A DNA stretch of 64,000 bases from Hyphomicrobiales bacterium (GCA_004144595.1 SEEM01000005.1:62001-126000), one strand, 5' to 3'; counted from the stretch's first letter, positions 46,034-55,760 are shown. Program-made: numbers and translations. The notes: a model not told the origin generated them from the sequence alone.

Positions 46034-46825
46034 ATGCCTAAGAAACCCGACAATCCTTACGTGGTGCAGCCGGTGATGAAGGCGCTGAAGGTGCTGGAGC
46101 TGGTCGCTCGCCATGGCCACGAGATCGCGCTGACCGCCGTCAGCAAGGAGCTCAAGATCCCGAAGACGACGACCTTTCGCTATCTGCAGACGCTGACCGC
46201 GGCCGGCTTCCTTGACCACAACCGCGCAACGGATCGCTACAATCTTGGACCGCAATTGCGCTCCATCGCCCGTGCCGACGCCAGTGTCAGCAAGGTCCGC
46301 GAGCTTGCCCGCCCCGCCATGATCGAGCTGATGCAGGAGTTCAACGAGACCGTGAACCTCGCGGTGAAAGGCAATGGCAGGGTCGTCTATATCGACCTGA
46401 TCGAGGCCAATCGCTCGCTGCGGATGCAGGCCCGCATCGGCGAGAGCCACCCGATGCATTCGACCGCACTCGGCAAGGCGATCCTCGCCTTCATGCCCGA
46501 CGCCGAACGGCAGCGGCAGCTCGACCTGCCCCTGACCGAACGCACCGGCCGCACGTTGCTGGAACGCGAGGAGATCGAGCGGCAGCTCCGGCAGGTCGCC
46601 CGCACCGGCTATGCCACGGAGATGGGCGAGAACGAGGACGGCGCCATGTGCGTCGGCGTGCCGATCCTCGACGAGGACGGCTATCCGGTCGCGGCGATCA
46701 GCGTCTCGGCGCCTTTGATGCGGATGCCGCATTCGCTGGCGGCCAAGGTCGGCACGCGCCTGCGCGAGGTGGCGGCAGGCATCTCGACCCATCTCGGTTC
46801 GCGGCCCACGGCCGATCCGCGTTAG
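46034..46825 (+). CDS. IclR family transcriptional regulator
   Basis: 263 aa. The N-terminal winged helix has YVVQPVMKALKVLELVARHGHEIALTAVSKELKIPKTTTFRYLQTLTAAGFLD (residues 8-61). The C-terminal effector domain carries GNGRVVYIDLIEANRSLRMQARIGESHPMHSTALGKAILAFMPD and AAISVSAPLMRM. The start has AGGAG 7 nt upstream. It is centrally placed between the aminotransferase gene and the peptide uptake operons. Its own upstream DNA carries variants of the palindrome that precedes the M81 and ABC genes, so I infer it controls that regulon, probably as an activator. Confidence 0.88.
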   Translation: MPKKPDNPYVVQPVMKALKVLELVARHGHEIALTAVSKELKIPKTTTFRYLQTLTAAGFLDHNRATDRYNLGPQLRSIARADASVSKVRELARPAMIELMQEFNETVNLAVKGNGRVVYIDLIEANRSLRMQARIGESHPMHSTALGKAILAFMPDAERQRQLDLPLTERTGRTLLEREEIERQLRQVARTGYATEMGENEDGAMCVGVPILDEDGYPVAAISVSAPLMRMPHSLAAKVGTRLREVAAGISTHLGSRPTADPR

Positions 46826-46866
46826 GCGGTTTGGACAATTGCCGGCAATGAAGCTGCTGGAGCCAC

Positions 46867-47019
46867 CGTCGTCATTCCGGGGCAGGCCGCAGGCCTGAGC
46901 CCGGAACCCAGAACCGATGCGGTTATGACGGCAGGCCCCGACCCGACGGCGCTTCTCATAGAAGCGGCATCGGCTCTGGGTTCCGGGCTCTTCGCTGACG
47001 CGAAGCCCCGGAATGACGG
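46867..47019. repeat. Intergenic palindromic repeat, family A (copy 3, long)
   Basis: A large inverted repeat with arms of about 55 nt: CGTCGTCATTCCGGGGC and GAGCCCGGAACCCAGAACCG on the left are mirrored by CGGCTCTGGGTTCCGGGCTC and GCCCCGGAATGACGG on the right, with a shorter unpaired middle. The right arm carries TTCGCTGACGCGAA. It lies between convergent iclR and the DppB-like permease gene, where termination of both would be useful. Confidence 0.7.
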
Positions 47020-47073
47020 TGGAGCCTCGGCACGGCCTCTGCGACCAGATGTCCACGGAAGCTGGAAGCCCGC

Positions 47074-48021
47074 TCATCGGTATTCGATCCGCGGGTCGAT
47101 CCAGGCGTAGAGCATGTCGACCGTGAGGTTGATCAGCATGTAAGCGACCAGGATCACCAGGATGCAGCCCTGGAGCAGCGGGTAGTCGCGGGTGCTGATC
47201 GCCTGGATCAGCAGGCGCCCGAGTCCGGGATAGGTGAAGACCGCCTCGGTCACCACGGCACCGCCGATGAAATTCGCCATCATCAGGCCGACGATCGTGA
47301 CGAAGGGCAGGAGCGCGTTGCGCATGATGTGAAAGCCGACGATGCGGTTCTCCGGCACGCCCTTGGCCCGCGCCGTGCGGACGTAATCGGCCCGCGCCTC
47401 GCCGATCAGCGACGCCCGCAGGAACCGCGCCAGGATGCCCGAGACATAGGTGCCGAGCGTGATCGCCGGCAGCGCGAGGCTGCGCAGCGCATCGACCGGC
47501 GACTCCCAGAACGGAACGTGGCGCGACGCCGAGGGCAGCCAGCGCAGCTCGACTGCGAAGAGCAGGATCAGCAGGATGCCAAGCCAGAAGGTCGGCACGC
47601 CCAGCGCGAGCGCGCTCCAGCCGCTGAGCATCCGGTCGAGCCACGAATTCGGCCGGACCGCGCTGGCGATCGCCACGGGAATGCCGATGACGAGCGCGAC
47701 GAAGATCGCCGCCAATGCAAGCTGGAGCGTCGCCGGCAAGCGCTCGCCGATCAGTTGCAGCACCGGCTGGCGGCTGTGGAGCGACAGGCCGAAATCGCCC
47801 GTCGCCGCCCGGCCGAGCCAGTCCGCATATTGCACCACCATCGGCCGGTCGAGGCCGTAGCGCTGGATCGCGGCGGCGACCTCCTCCGGTCCGGCATTCT
47901 CGCCGACGATCACCGCGACCGGCCCACCCGGCACGGCATAGATCATCGCGAAGATCGCGAAGGAGGCGATCAGCAGCACCGGCAGCATCTGGAACAGGCG
48001 GCGCAGGACATAGGCCGTCAT
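47074..48021 (-). CDS. ABC transporter permease, DppB-like (system 1)
   Basis: Inner-membrane subunit of a dipeptide/oligopeptide importer, 315 aa, six helices. YVLRRLFQMLPVLLIASFAIFAMIYAVPGGPVAVI at the start is standard for the DppB branch. The EAA loop is DYVRTARAKGVPENRIVGFHIMRNALLP. It is last in the leftward operon M81-SBP-permease-permease, with a 4-nt overlap (ATGA) with the DppC-like gene. No ATPase gene belongs to this unit; the OppD/OppF pair of system 2 may supply energy. Confidence 0.9.
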   Translation of the reverse strand: MTAYVLRRLFQMLPVLLIASFAIFAMIYAVPGGPVAVIVGENAGPEEVAAAIQRYGLDRPMVVQYADWLGRAATGDFGLSLHSRQPVLQLIGERLPATLQLALAAIFVALVIGIPVAIASAVRPNSWLDRMLSGWSALALGVPTFWLGILLILLFAVELRWLPSASRHVPFWESPVDALRSLALPAITLGTYVSGILARFLRASLIGEARADYVRTARAKGVPENRIVGFHIMRNALLPFVTIVGLMMANFIGGAVVTEAVFTYPGLGRLLIQAISTRDYPLLQGCILVILVAYMLINLTVDMLYAWIDPRIEYR

Positions 48022-48896
48022 CGCCGCCCCCCGACGATCTCGCCGCTCGCATCGGTCTCGTCGCGGTCGAGGATCGCGGTCAGCGCCCGGCCGATCGTAT
48101 CGAGCGACAGGATCGTCATCGTCAGCACGATGCCGGGCAGAACCGCATAGGTCGGTGCCTCGTAGAGATAGGATTTGCCGGTGCGCAGCATCTCGCCCCA
48201 GCTCGGCGTCGGCGGCGGCACGCCGACCCCGAGGAAGGCAAGCGCCGCCTCCAGCAGGATCGCGATCGAGGCCAGCACGATCGCCTGCACCACCAACGGG
48301 CTCAAGGCGTTGGGCAGGATCGTTTTGAACATGATGTAGGCCGGGCTCCCGCCGAAACCGCGAACCGCCATGACGAAATCGAGCTGGCGCAGCGCCATGA
48401 CCTGTGCGCGGGCGATGCGGGCGAAGCCTGGAATGCCGGCGATGCCGACCGCGATCAGCGCCGCCCCCTGGCTGCGCCCGAGCACGGCGATCAGCGCCAT
48501 CGCGAACAGGATGTTCGGCAGGGCCAGCAGCACGTCGATGCAGCGCATCAGCAGGGAATCGCGCCAGTCACCGTAGAAGCCGGCGGCGAGCCCGATCGGC
48601 ACGCCGACGAGCGCCGCGATCACCACCGCACCCACCGCCGCAACCAGCGATGTCCGGGCGCCGTAGATGACGCGGGCGAAGATGTCCCGACCGAGTTCGT
48701 CGGTCCCGAACCAGTTTTCGGGTGAGGGCGGCTTCAGGGAATCGGCGACGCTCTGGCTCAGCGGATCGAGCGGCAGCAGTCCGGCGCAGGCCGCCGTCAA
48801 CGCGATGAGCGCGAGAAAGGCCAGCCCAAGTGTCGCGCCGCGCCGGGCAAGCAGCCGGCGCAGCACATGGACGAGCGAAGCGGCAGCATCGTTCAT
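48018..48896 (-). CDS. ABC transporter permease, DppC-like (system 1)
   Basis: 292 aa, six helices, second permease of the same importer. NWFGTDELGRDIFARVIYGARTSL is the family N-terminal block, and the EAA loop lies at QLDFVMAVRGFGGSPAYIMFKTILPNALSP. Its C-terminus is hydrophilic (ETDASGEIVGGRR). It begins 37 nt after the binding-protein gene and overlaps the DppB-like gene by 4 nt. Confidence 0.9.
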   Translation of the reverse strand: MNDAAASLVHVLRRLLARRGATLGLAFLALIALTAACAGLLPLDPLSQSVADSLKPPSPENWFGTDELGRDIFARVIYGARTSLVAAVGAVVIAALVGVPIGLAAGFYGDWRDSLLMRCIDVLLALPNILFAMALIAVLGRSQGAALIAVGIAGIPGFARIARAQVMALRQLDFVMAVRGFGGSPAYIMFKTILPNALSPLVVQAIVLASIAILLEAALAFLGVGVPPPTPSWGEMLRTGKSYLYEAPTYAVLPGIVLTMTILSLDTIGRALTAILDRDETDASGEIVGGRR

Positions 48897-48933
48897 GCGC
48901 CGCCGCGCCCGCAGCCTCGCGAGTCCGCTCGGC

Positions 48934-50472
48934 TCATTTGAAACCGATCGTGCGGGCGACGAACAGGTTGTCGATGTCTAGCGTGATGCCGCCGATCTTG
49001 TCGGAGGCAACGATCAGGCCGACATCGTACGAGTTGGTCGGGATCGCGAAGGCCTCGTCGACCAGCACCTTGTTGAGATTGTCATAGGCCGCCTTGACCT
49101 CGGCCGCGCCGCCGGAAGCGGCATCGACCTTGGCGATGGCCTCGACATAAGCCGGGTGCGGGTGCGGGTCCTTCAGCACGGGATTGCCCGAGGTCCTGTA
49201 GATCGAGTTCGTCGCGACGCGCGAGGGGAACTTCTGGACATTGCCGATCGCGCCGAAGGTAGCGTCGAAATCGCCGCCCAGCAGTGCGCTGGTATATTCT
49301 GCGCCTTGACGGACATCGAGGTCGATCGCGATGCCGACCTTGGCGAGCGAGCCCTGCAGGATCTGGCTGATCGCGACGGAGGATTCGTCGGTGCCGTAGA
49401 CCAGGAGCTTCCACGCCTTCGCGTCGGCCGGCGACACGCCTGAATCGGCGATGAGCTTCTTCGCCTTGTCGAGGTCATAGGCATAGGTCTTGATATAGCT
49501 CGCGTCGACGGCCGGGCTCGCCGGCGCCCAGGGCAGCGCAACGATCTCGCCCATGTTGGCGTAGCCGACGCGCAGGATGTTGGCCCGGTCGACCAGATAG
49601 TTGAATGCCTGGCGGAAGGCCTTGTTGCGGAACGGGCCGCGCGTCGAGTTGATGCGCAGGACCTGGACGAGCTTGCCTGGCCCAGAGGTGACCTGATAGC
49701 CGGCCCCCTTCAGCCGGACAGCGCTGCGCGAACTCCCGTTGTAGATGATGTCGGCGGCGCCCGATTCGAGCGCGGCGCTGGCAGCGGCATCCTCGCTGAA
49801 GATCGTGAAGACCAGGTCCTGAACGATCGGCTGCTTCTCGCGCCAGTATTTCGGATTGGCCTTGAGCGTCAGGCTCTGCCCCACCGCGCGGTTCACCAGC
49901 GTGTAGGGTCCGGTGCCGGCCGGCACGGTCTCGACCGTGTCGATACCCTTGGGATCGATCGGGATCAGGAACTGCAGCAGGTCGAGAATCTGGCGCTCGG
50001 GCACCGGCGCCTTGAAGTTGACGGTCACCGTCGCATCGTCCGGCGCCGACCAGTCCTTGACGATCGACATGGTCGCGAAGACGTTCTTGCCGCGCTTGGG
50101 ATCGGCGCCCTTCTGCAAGGTCGCCAGCACTGAATCGGCCTTGAACGGCGTGCCGCTATGGAAGGTCACGCCGCTGCGCAGCTTCAGCGTCACCGCGGTC
50201 TTGTCGGGCGCGATCGTCCATTCCGTCGCCAGGCTCGGCTCCGGCTTTCCCTCAGGGGTGTACTCGATCAGGCTGTCATAGAGGTTCTTGATGACGTGGA
50301 AATTCACCGTCGAGAGCTGCTGCGGATCGTAGTTCGCGAGCTCGCTCAGCACGGCGACGCGCAGCCTCCCGCCCTTGAGCTGCTGGGCGGAGGCTGGAAA
50401 CGTTCCCGCCAGGGATACGCCCGCCAGCGCAAGGCCGGTGATGCCGAATTGACGTCGCGACAGCTTTGTCAT
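48934..50472 (-). CDS. ABC transporter substrate-binding protein, peptide family 5 (system 1)
   Basis: Periplasmic receptor, 512 aa. The N-terminus SRRQFGITGLALAGVSLAGTFPASAQ is a twin-arginine-type signal. Family-5 features include RLRVAVLSELANYDPQQLSTVNF, LRSGVTFHSGTPFKADSV and GTGPYTL. It resembles dipeptide- or oligopeptide-binding proteins; the ligand is unknown. It lies 33 nt after the first M81 gene, whose product could process what is imported. The DppC-like gene follows by 37 nt. Confidence 0.88.
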   Translation of the reverse strand: MTKLSRRQFGITGLALAGVSLAGTFPASAQQLKGGRLRVAVLSELANYDPQQLSTVNFHVIKNLYDSLIEYTPEGKPEPSLATEWTIAPDKTAVTLKLRSGVTFHSGTPFKADSVLATLQKGADPKRGKNVFATMSIVKDWSAPDDATVTVNFKAPVPERQILDLLQFLIPIDPKGIDTVETVPAGTGPYTLVNRAVGQSLTLKANPKYWREKQPIVQDLVFTIFSEDAAASAALESGAADIIYNGSSRSAVRLKGAGYQVTSGPGKLVQVLRINSTRGPFRNKAFRQAFNYLVDRANILRVGYANMGEIVALPWAPASPAVDASYIKTYAYDLDKAKKLIADSGVSPADAKAWKLLVYGTDESSVAISQILQGSLAKVGIAIDLDVRQGAEYTSALLGGDFDATFGAIGNVQKFPSRVATNSIYRTSGNPVLKDPHPHPAYVEAIAKVDAASGGAAEVKAAYDNLNKVLVDEAFAIPTNSYDVGLIVASDKIGGITLDIDNLFVARTIGFK

Positions 50473-50505
50473 CGCTTTCCCCTTTTTGGTGTGTCTGGTT
50501 TCGTT

Positions 50506-52020
50506 TCAGCGCGTCCCCGCTCCCGGCTGGGACGAATGTGCCCGCCAGTCGCTTATTGTCTCCAATGGATAGACCGGGCGCGGAATCCGCTGCCACGGCA
50601 AGGTGAATACGTCCGACTGCCCCGGCCCGCTGGTATCGGCGCGGACGAGCCCGGAGGCGAGGCGATCGAAATACTGGAAATTCGAGGCCGTCTTGAGCAC
50701 CGCCATCTTGTACTCGGAGAGGTCGATCCCGAAGGCCTCGTAGACATCGGGCACATTGCCCGCGACGCCCCGCAATTCCGAGATCAGCAGAGTCACCGGC
50801 CCGACATCGAAGACCGCGACGCGACCCATGTCGACTTCCGGCTGATGGTTGAAGTTCAGCGCAATCGACCCGCCGCCGAGCTTCCTGACCCGCCCGGTCA
50901 CCGTGAGCGGCTTGAAGAAGGCGGTCGCCGCATCGCCGCCGAGCGGCAGCGTCACTTCGGCGCCCTCGCCTGCCTCGGTCAGGGTCGCGACGGCCTTTGG
51001 CGAGATCAGCGGGATCAGAGCCTTGCTCTTGATCCCGAGCCGCAGCATCGATTCCAGCAGCAGGTTGCTGTCGCCGGCCGCGCCGCCGAAGACGGTGTCG
51101 CCGGTGTCGCTGACCACGACCATGCCGCGTTCGGCCGCATCGGCCCTGCGCACGGCATCGTCGATGGAAACCGCCTCGCGCACCTGAAAGTCGTCGCGCA
51201 TCGACCAGGCGAGATCAGCCAGTTCATCCGCCAGCTTCTCCGCGAGCGCCTGGTCGCCATCTGTGACCACGATCGTCGACCAGCCCCCCTCGGCGACATC
51301 GAGCCAGGGCTGCATCGGATAGTTCGAGGCCTGCAAGACGCGCCGGTCGGCCTCGATGGAGCGGGCCCGGTCGAACCAAACCTTCATCGGCCCTTTCGAG
51401 GTCAGGAACTGCTCCTGATGCGAGAGCAGCGGGATCTTGCGCCAGGCCATGACCGGCCTGCTCTTCTCGGTGAGGATACGCAGCAGCACCTCGGTGCCGA
51501 CCTTGCCGGTGTCGAACACGTCATGCGGCTGGGTGCGGTGCCCGACGATGGCCGTGCAATTGGCCATGATCTTGTGGGTGACGTTGGCGTGGTGATCGAG
51601 CCCGAGCAGGATCGGCACGTCCGGCCCCAGAATCTTGCGGCAGAGCTCGACCTGCTCGCCTTCGACATCGTCGATGCCCTCGGCCGCGCAGGCACCGTGG
51701 AGTTGCAGGACGAGCCCGTCGATCGGCCCGGCCATCTCGAGCCCCGCCCGGATTTTTGCCTGGAAGAAATCGAACGCTTCGCGCGAGATGCGCCCGCCTG
51801 CCACGGCAAAGGCGCGGATGATCGGGATCGTCTCGATATCGAGCCCGCTGTCCTTGACAGCCGCATAGTGCCCGCCGATCTGGCCTATCTCCCGGAACTG
51901 CCGTGCGATCTCCTCGCCCTCGACCAGCCCGAACGCCTCATAGTCGGCGAGCGTCGTCGGCAGCGGATTGAAGTCGTTCGTCTCCTGAGCGATGTGGATC
52001 AGCGCAAGGCGCACAGGCAT
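50506..52020 (-). CDS. M81 family metallopeptidase (MlrC-like), copy 1
   Basis: Zinc peptidase of the MlrC family, 504 aa, first known from cleavage of linearised microcystin. Putative zinc ligands are D142 and H144 (LDHHANVTHK) and H166 (RTQPHDV). The N-terminus HIAQETNDFNPLPT and LQLHGACAAEG are family blocks. The C-terminal domain has GDTVFGGAAGDSNLLLESML. No signal peptide, so it acts in the cytosol, on what its operon's transporter brings in. The operator and promoter at 52129-52185 lie about 110-165 nt upstream. Confidence 0.88.
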   Translation of the reverse strand: MPVRLALIHIAQETNDFNPLPTTLADYEAFGLVEGEEIARQFREIGQIGGHYAAVKDSGLDIETIPIIRAFAVAGGRISREAFDFFQAKIRAGLEMAGPIDGLVLQLHGACAAEGIDDVEGEQVELCRKILGPDVPILLGLDHHANVTHKIMANCTAIVGHRTQPHDVFDTGKVGTEVLLRILTEKSRPVMAWRKIPLLSHQEQFLTSKGPMKVWFDRARSIEADRRVLQASNYPMQPWLDVAEGGWSTIVVTDGDQALAEKLADELADLAWSMRDDFQVREAVSIDDAVRRADAAERGMVVVSDTGDTVFGGAAGDSNLLLESMLRLGIKSKALIPLISPKAVATLTEAGEGAEVTLPLGGDAATAFFKPLTVTGRVRKLGGGSIALNFNHQPEVDMGRVAVFDVGPVTLLISELRGVAGNVPDVYEAFGIDLSEYKMAVLKTASNFQYFDRLASGLVRADTSGPGQSDVFTLPWQRIPRPVYPLETISDWRAHSSQPGAGTR

Positions 52021-52128
52021 CCTCCCGGATTGCGGCTCCGGCCGATGCCGGGCGAAGCGGTTTGCGAACGTCAGGGCATCGTTCCGGGCACTTTTTTGGT
52101 CGATCGGCAGCCCGGCGTCATGGTCAAA

Positions 52129-52185
52129 AGCGTAGTTGCGTCAGATATTTCGCGTCAAGGATTGAATGTTCCGCCCAAAGGAACA
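52129..52185 (-). promoter_or_regulatory. Promoter with IclR-type operator before M81 copy 1 (site A)
   Basis: On the minus strand TGTTCC-N7-GGAACA (52167-52185, a perfect palindrome, one more matching base at either end) is followed after 8 nt by TTGACG (52153-52158), and 18 nt on by TACGCT (52129-52134). The stretch CAATCCTTGACG is shared exactly with site B. The operator position just upstream of -35 suggests activation. It drives the M81-SBP-permease operon. Confidence 0.65.
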
Positions 52186-52190
52186 TCGGG

Positions 52191-53150
52191 TCACGCTGCC
52201 GCGCTCTGCTCCTTCGGCCAGTAGCGGCAAGAGACGCCGTGCCCCGGCGTGACCTCATGCCATTCGGGCGTCCCGGTCCGCACGTGATCGACGCCATGGA
52301 CGCAGGCTCCGCCATCCCCATCAAGGAAGCGCAGATCCGGCGGCGGCCGCCGAAGCCGCTCGCGCTGGAGCGCGGGATCTGGAACCGGCACGGCATCGAG
52401 CAAAAGCTGCGTGTAAGGGTGAGCCGGGCTGTCATAGACCTGACCGGCGCTGCCCATCTCGACGATCCGCCCGCGGAACATCACTGCGACGCGATGCGCC
52501 ATTTCCCTGACGATCGCGAGGTCATGCGCGATGAAGAGATAGGACAGGCCGAGCCGCTCCTGCAGCGATTGCAGGAGCGCGACGATCTGCGCCTGGGTCC
52601 GCACGTCGAGCGCCGAGACCGGCTCGTCGCAGACGACGAAATCCGGATTGACCGCAAGCGCCCGCGCGATAACGACGCGCTGGCGCTGCCCGCCCGAGAA
52701 CTCGTGCGGATAGCGCCGCATCATCGCGGGATCGAGGTTGACCAGTTCGAGCAGTTCCTCGACACGCTCGCGGATGCGGTTGGCGGGCACCGTGCGGTGC
52801 ACCTGCAAGGGCTCGCTCAGGATCTGCCCGATCGTCATGCGCGGATGGAGGCTGGAATAGGGGTTCTGCAGCACGAACTGCATATGCCGCCGCATCCTGC
52901 GCAACTCGCCGGATCGCATCGTCGTCAGTTCCTGCCCCATCAGCCGGACCGAGCCCTGGCTCGCCTTCTGGAGCTGAAGGATGGCGCGCCCGGCCGTCGT
53001 CTTGCCGGAGCCGGACTGGCCGACGAGCCCGAGCGTCTGCCCCGGAGCAATATCGAACGAAACGCGCTCGACCGCCTTGACCGGTGGGGCTCCGCGCCGC
53101 GCCGGAAACAGCACGCAGAGATCGCGGACCTGAAGTAGCGGCTCCGTCAT
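52191..53150 (-). CDS. ABC transporter ATP-binding protein, OppF/DppF-like
   Basis: Second ATPase of a peptide importer, 319 aa. Walker A is GQSGSGKTT, the signature is FSGGQRQRVVIARALAVNPD, and Walker B is PDFVVCDEP followed by VSALDVRTQAQ. The C-terminal extension has SCRYW, and a Cys-x-rest pattern (CVHGVDHVRTGTPEWHEV) typical of OppF/DppF. It is last in the second operon, overlapping the OppD-like gene by 4 nt, and ends just before the operator of the first operon. Confidence 0.9.
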   Translation of the reverse strand: MTEPLLQVRDLCVLFPARRGAPPVKAVERVSFDIAPGQTLGLVGQSGSGKTTAGRAILQLQKASQGSVRLMGQELTTMRSGELRRMRRHMQFVLQNPYSSLHPRMTIGQILSEPLQVHRTVPANRIRERVEELLELVNLDPAMMRRYPHEFSGGQRQRVVIARALAVNPDFVVCDEPVSALDVRTQAQIVALLQSLQERLGLSYLFIAHDLAIVREMAHRVAVMFRGRIVEMGSAGQVYDSPAHPYTQLLLDAVPVPDPALQRERLRRPPPDLRFLDGDGGACVHGVDHVRTGTPEWHEVTPGHGVSCRYWPKEQSAAA

Positions 53151-53959
53151 CGCATCGCTCCCGCCCCTTGCAGACGTGGAACCGCGTCGAGCAGCGCCCG
53201 CGTATAGGCATGCTGCGGCTCGGCGAAGACGGCATCGACCGGCCCGGCTTCGACGATCTCGCCGCGATACATCACGTTGACCCGGTCGACCATGCCGGCC
53301 ACCACGCCGAAATCATGGGTGATCAGCATCAGCGCCATGCCGCGCTCCTCCCGCAGCCGCAGCAGGAGCCGCAGGATCTGGGCTTGCACGGTGACGTCGA
53401 GCGCCGTGGTCGGCTCGTCGGCGATCAGTAGGTCGGGCTCGCAGGAGATCGCGATGGCGATCATCACCCGCTGGCGCTGCCCGCCCGAGAACTGGTGCGG
53501 GAAATCGTCGATCCGCCGGGCCGGATCGGGAATCCCGACGAGGTCGAGCAGCTCGATGCTGCGCTCGCGCGCGCCCTTCGCCGAGAGGCCGAGATGGCGG
53601 CGCAGCATGTCGTCCATCTGCGCGCCGATGCTCATTACCGGGTTGAGAGAGGTCATCGGGTCCTGGAACACCATGGCGATGCGCCGGCCGCGCAGGTCGC
53701 GCATCTGGTCTTCGCCGAGCCCGAGCAAGTCCTGCCCCCGGAAGGCGACCGACCCGCCGAGCCCGATGGAGGCTCCCTCCGGTGCAAGCCGCATCAATGC
53801 CTTGGCGGTGACGCTCTTGCCGCAGCCGGATTCGCCGACGAAACCGACTGCCTCGTCGGCATTGATGTCGAAGGAGATGCCGCGCACCGCCTGGATCACC
53901 TCGCGACGGGTCGTCACCGTGGCGGTGAGATCGCGCACCTTGAGCAGCGGGTCCGTCAT
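53147..53959 (-). CDS. ABC transporter ATP-binding protein, OppD/DppD-like
   Basis: 270 aa ATPase, with Walker A GESGCGKSVTAKALMRL, signature FSGGQRQRVMIAIAISCEPDLLIADEPTTALDV and D-loop following. It is shorter than many OppD proteins (about 320), lacking most of the C-terminal domain. It begins at ATG 53959 and overlaps the DppC-like gene by 4 nt on the one side and the OppF-like gene by 4 nt on the other. As the sole OppD-like gene in the region, it may serve both transporters. Confidence 0.9.
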   Translation of the reverse strand: MTDPLLKVRDLTATVTTRREVIQAVRGISFDINADEAVGFVGESGCGKSVTAKALMRLAPEGASIGLGGSVAFRGQDLLGLGEDQMRDLRGRRIAMVFQDPMTSLNPVMSIGAQMDDMLRRHLGLSAKGARERSIELLDLVGIPDPARRIDDFPHQFSGGQRQRVMIAIAISCEPDLLIADEPTTALDVTVQAQILRLLLRLREERGMALMLITHDFGVVAGMVDRVNVMYRGEIVEAGPVDAVFAEPQHAYTRALLDAVPRLQGAGAMR

Positions 53960-54822
53960 CGCACGCTCCCGACGTCGAGAACCTCGCGCAAGCCGTTGGC
54001 GATGATGATGAAGGTCAGCGTCGCGAAGACGATCGCCAGCGCCGGGCCGACCACGGTCAGCGGCGCGAGCTCCATGAACTGGCGGGCTTCCGAGAGCATG
54101 CCGCCCCAGTTCGGATCGGGCGGCGGCGGGCCTAAGCCCAGGAAGGACAAGGCCGTCACGGTGAAGATCGTCTGGGACAGCGTCAGGCTGGTCGCCACGA
54201 GGATGGGCGAGACCACGATCGGCAGGATATGGCGCAGCACGAGCCTGATCTCGCTCATCCCGACGCTTCGGGCAGCCTCGACATGGTCCCATTGCTTGAC
54301 GCTGAGCACGGGCGCCCGCACCACCCGCGCCATTGCCGGCGTGTAGACGATGGCGATGGTCAGGATCAGGTTCGGCACCGTCGGCCCCAGCGCGGCGACG
54401 ACTGCAATGGCGAGCAGCAGCACCGGGAAGGCGAAGACGACATCGAGCAGCCGCATGATGATCTCGTCTGTGCGCCCGCCGAGATAGCCGGCAGCAAGCC
54501 CGAGGATCAGTCCGGCCACCAGCGCGATCAGCACGGCCGAGACCGTGATGAGCAAGGTCGTGCGCCCGCCGACGATCAGGCGGCTCAGCACATCGCGCCC
54601 GATCGAATCCGTTCCCAGCCAATGAGCGGCACTCGCGGGAGCCAATGAATCCGGCGAGGTGGCGGAAGGATTATAGGGCGCAATCATCGGCGCGAAGATG
54701 GTCAGCACCAGCATCGCTGCCAGCATGGCAAGCCCGACGGCAAGCAGCAGCCAGCCCTGCGTGATCCCCGCGCCCTTCCGCGCCGCAGCCACCGGCGCGC
54801 TGTCCTGCACCGTGCCACTCAC
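53956..54822 (-). CDS. ABC transporter permease, DppC-like (system 2)
   Basis: 288 aa, six helices. HWLGTDSIGRDVLSRLIVGGRTTLLI is the family N-terminal block, and the EAA loop is DHVEAARSVGMSEIRLVLRHILPIVVSP. The start is GTG at 54822, overlapping the stop of the upstream DppB-like gene (GTGA), which decides the start. The gene is coupled to the ATPase gene downstream by 4 nt. It is part of the five-gene operon of system 2. Confidence 0.88.
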   Translation of the reverse strand: MSGTVQDSAPVAAARKGAGITQGWLLLAVGLAMLAAMLVLTIFAPMIAPYNPSATSPDSLAPASAAHWLGTDSIGRDVLSRLIVGGRTTLLITVSAVLIALVAGLILGLAAGYLGGRTDEIIMRLLDVVFAFPVLLLAIAVVAALGPTVPNLILTIAIVYTPAMARVVRAPVLSVKQWDHVEAARSVGMSEIRLVLRHILPIVVSPILVATSLTLSQTIFTVTALSFLGLGPPPPDPNWGGMLSEARQFMELAPLTVVGPALAIVFATLTFIIIANGLREVLDVGSVR

Positions 54823-55760
54823 ATCTGCACCCGTGCATCGACGCGGGCATAGGCGATGTCGATCATCGTATTGACCAGCACGACGATGCCGGCCGCGATC
54901 AGAACGATCGCCTGGATCACCGGGTAATCGCGGCTGTTGATGGAATCGAACAGGTACTGCCCCATGCCGGGAATGGCGAAGATGGTCTCGACCAGGATGC
55001 TGCCGCCGAGCAGCGCCGCGATCTTCAGGCCAGCCGCGGTGATGACAGGCGTCAATGCGTTGCGCATCAGGTAGTCGCGCAGGATCGCGGCCGGGGTCAG
55101 GCCCTTGGCGCGGGCGACCATGACGAAATCCTGGTTGGCGACCTCGAGCACGGCGGCGCGCGTGTTCTCCGCGATCGTTACGGAAACCGCGAGTGCCAGC
55201 GCGAAGGCCGGCAGCAGCAGACTGGCGAGATTGCCGAGCGGACTTTCCAGGAAGGGCGTGTAGCCGAGCACGGTGATCTCGGGAAAATAGAGCCCGAAAA
55301 GCAGCACGATCAGCGTCGCCACCACATAATTCGGCACCGCCAGCATCAAACCGTTCCAGAGCCGGACCAGCCAGTCGGTCGCGCCCCGCAGCCGCGCAGC
55401 CGCGAGCCCGGACGCGACGCCCATCACCGCAGCGATGACAGCGGCAAAGAGCGTGAGCTGGATGGTGACGATGAGCCTGTTCAGCAATTCCCCGAGCACC
55501 GGCTGGCGGGTGACGAACGACCTGCCGAAATCGCCGGTCAGCGCCGCGCCGAGCCAGCTCAGATATTGCGCCATCAGGGGCTGGTCGAGGCCGAGATCGC
55601 GGCGGATCGTCGCCAGCACCTCCGGCGCCATGCTTTGCGAACCTGCCGCGGCAATGGCGAAATCGCCGGGAATGGCCCGCATCAGCATGAAGGCGACGAA
55701 GGAGACGCCGAGCAGGATCGCGGCCATCCAGGCCAGACGCCCGAGGACGAAACGCGTCAT
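54819..55760 (-). CDS. ABC transporter permease, DppB-like (system 2)
   Basis: 313 aa with six helices: FVLGRLAWMAAILLGVSFVAFMLMRAIPGDF at the N-terminus is standard. The EAA loop reads NQDFVMVARAKGLTPAAILRDYLMRNALTP. The C-terminus VNTMIDIAYARVDARVQM fits the family. The start is 34 nt after the binding-protein stop, and the end overlaps the DppC-like gene by 4 nt. Confidence 0.9.
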   Translation of the reverse strand: MTRFVLGRLAWMAAILLGVSFVAFMLMRAIPGDFAIAAAGSQSMAPEVLATIRRDLGLDQPLMAQYLSWLGAALTGDFGRSFVTRQPVLGELLNRLIVTIQLTLFAAVIAAVMGVASGLAAARLRGATDWLVRLWNGLMLAVPNYVVATLIVLLFGLYFPEITVLGYTPFLESPLGNLASLLLPAFALALAVSVTIAENTRAAVLEVANQDFVMVARAKGLTPAAILRDYLMRNALTPVITAAGLKIAALLGGSILVETIFAIPGMGQYLFDSINSRDYPVIQAIVLIAAGIVVLVNTMIDIAYARVDARVQM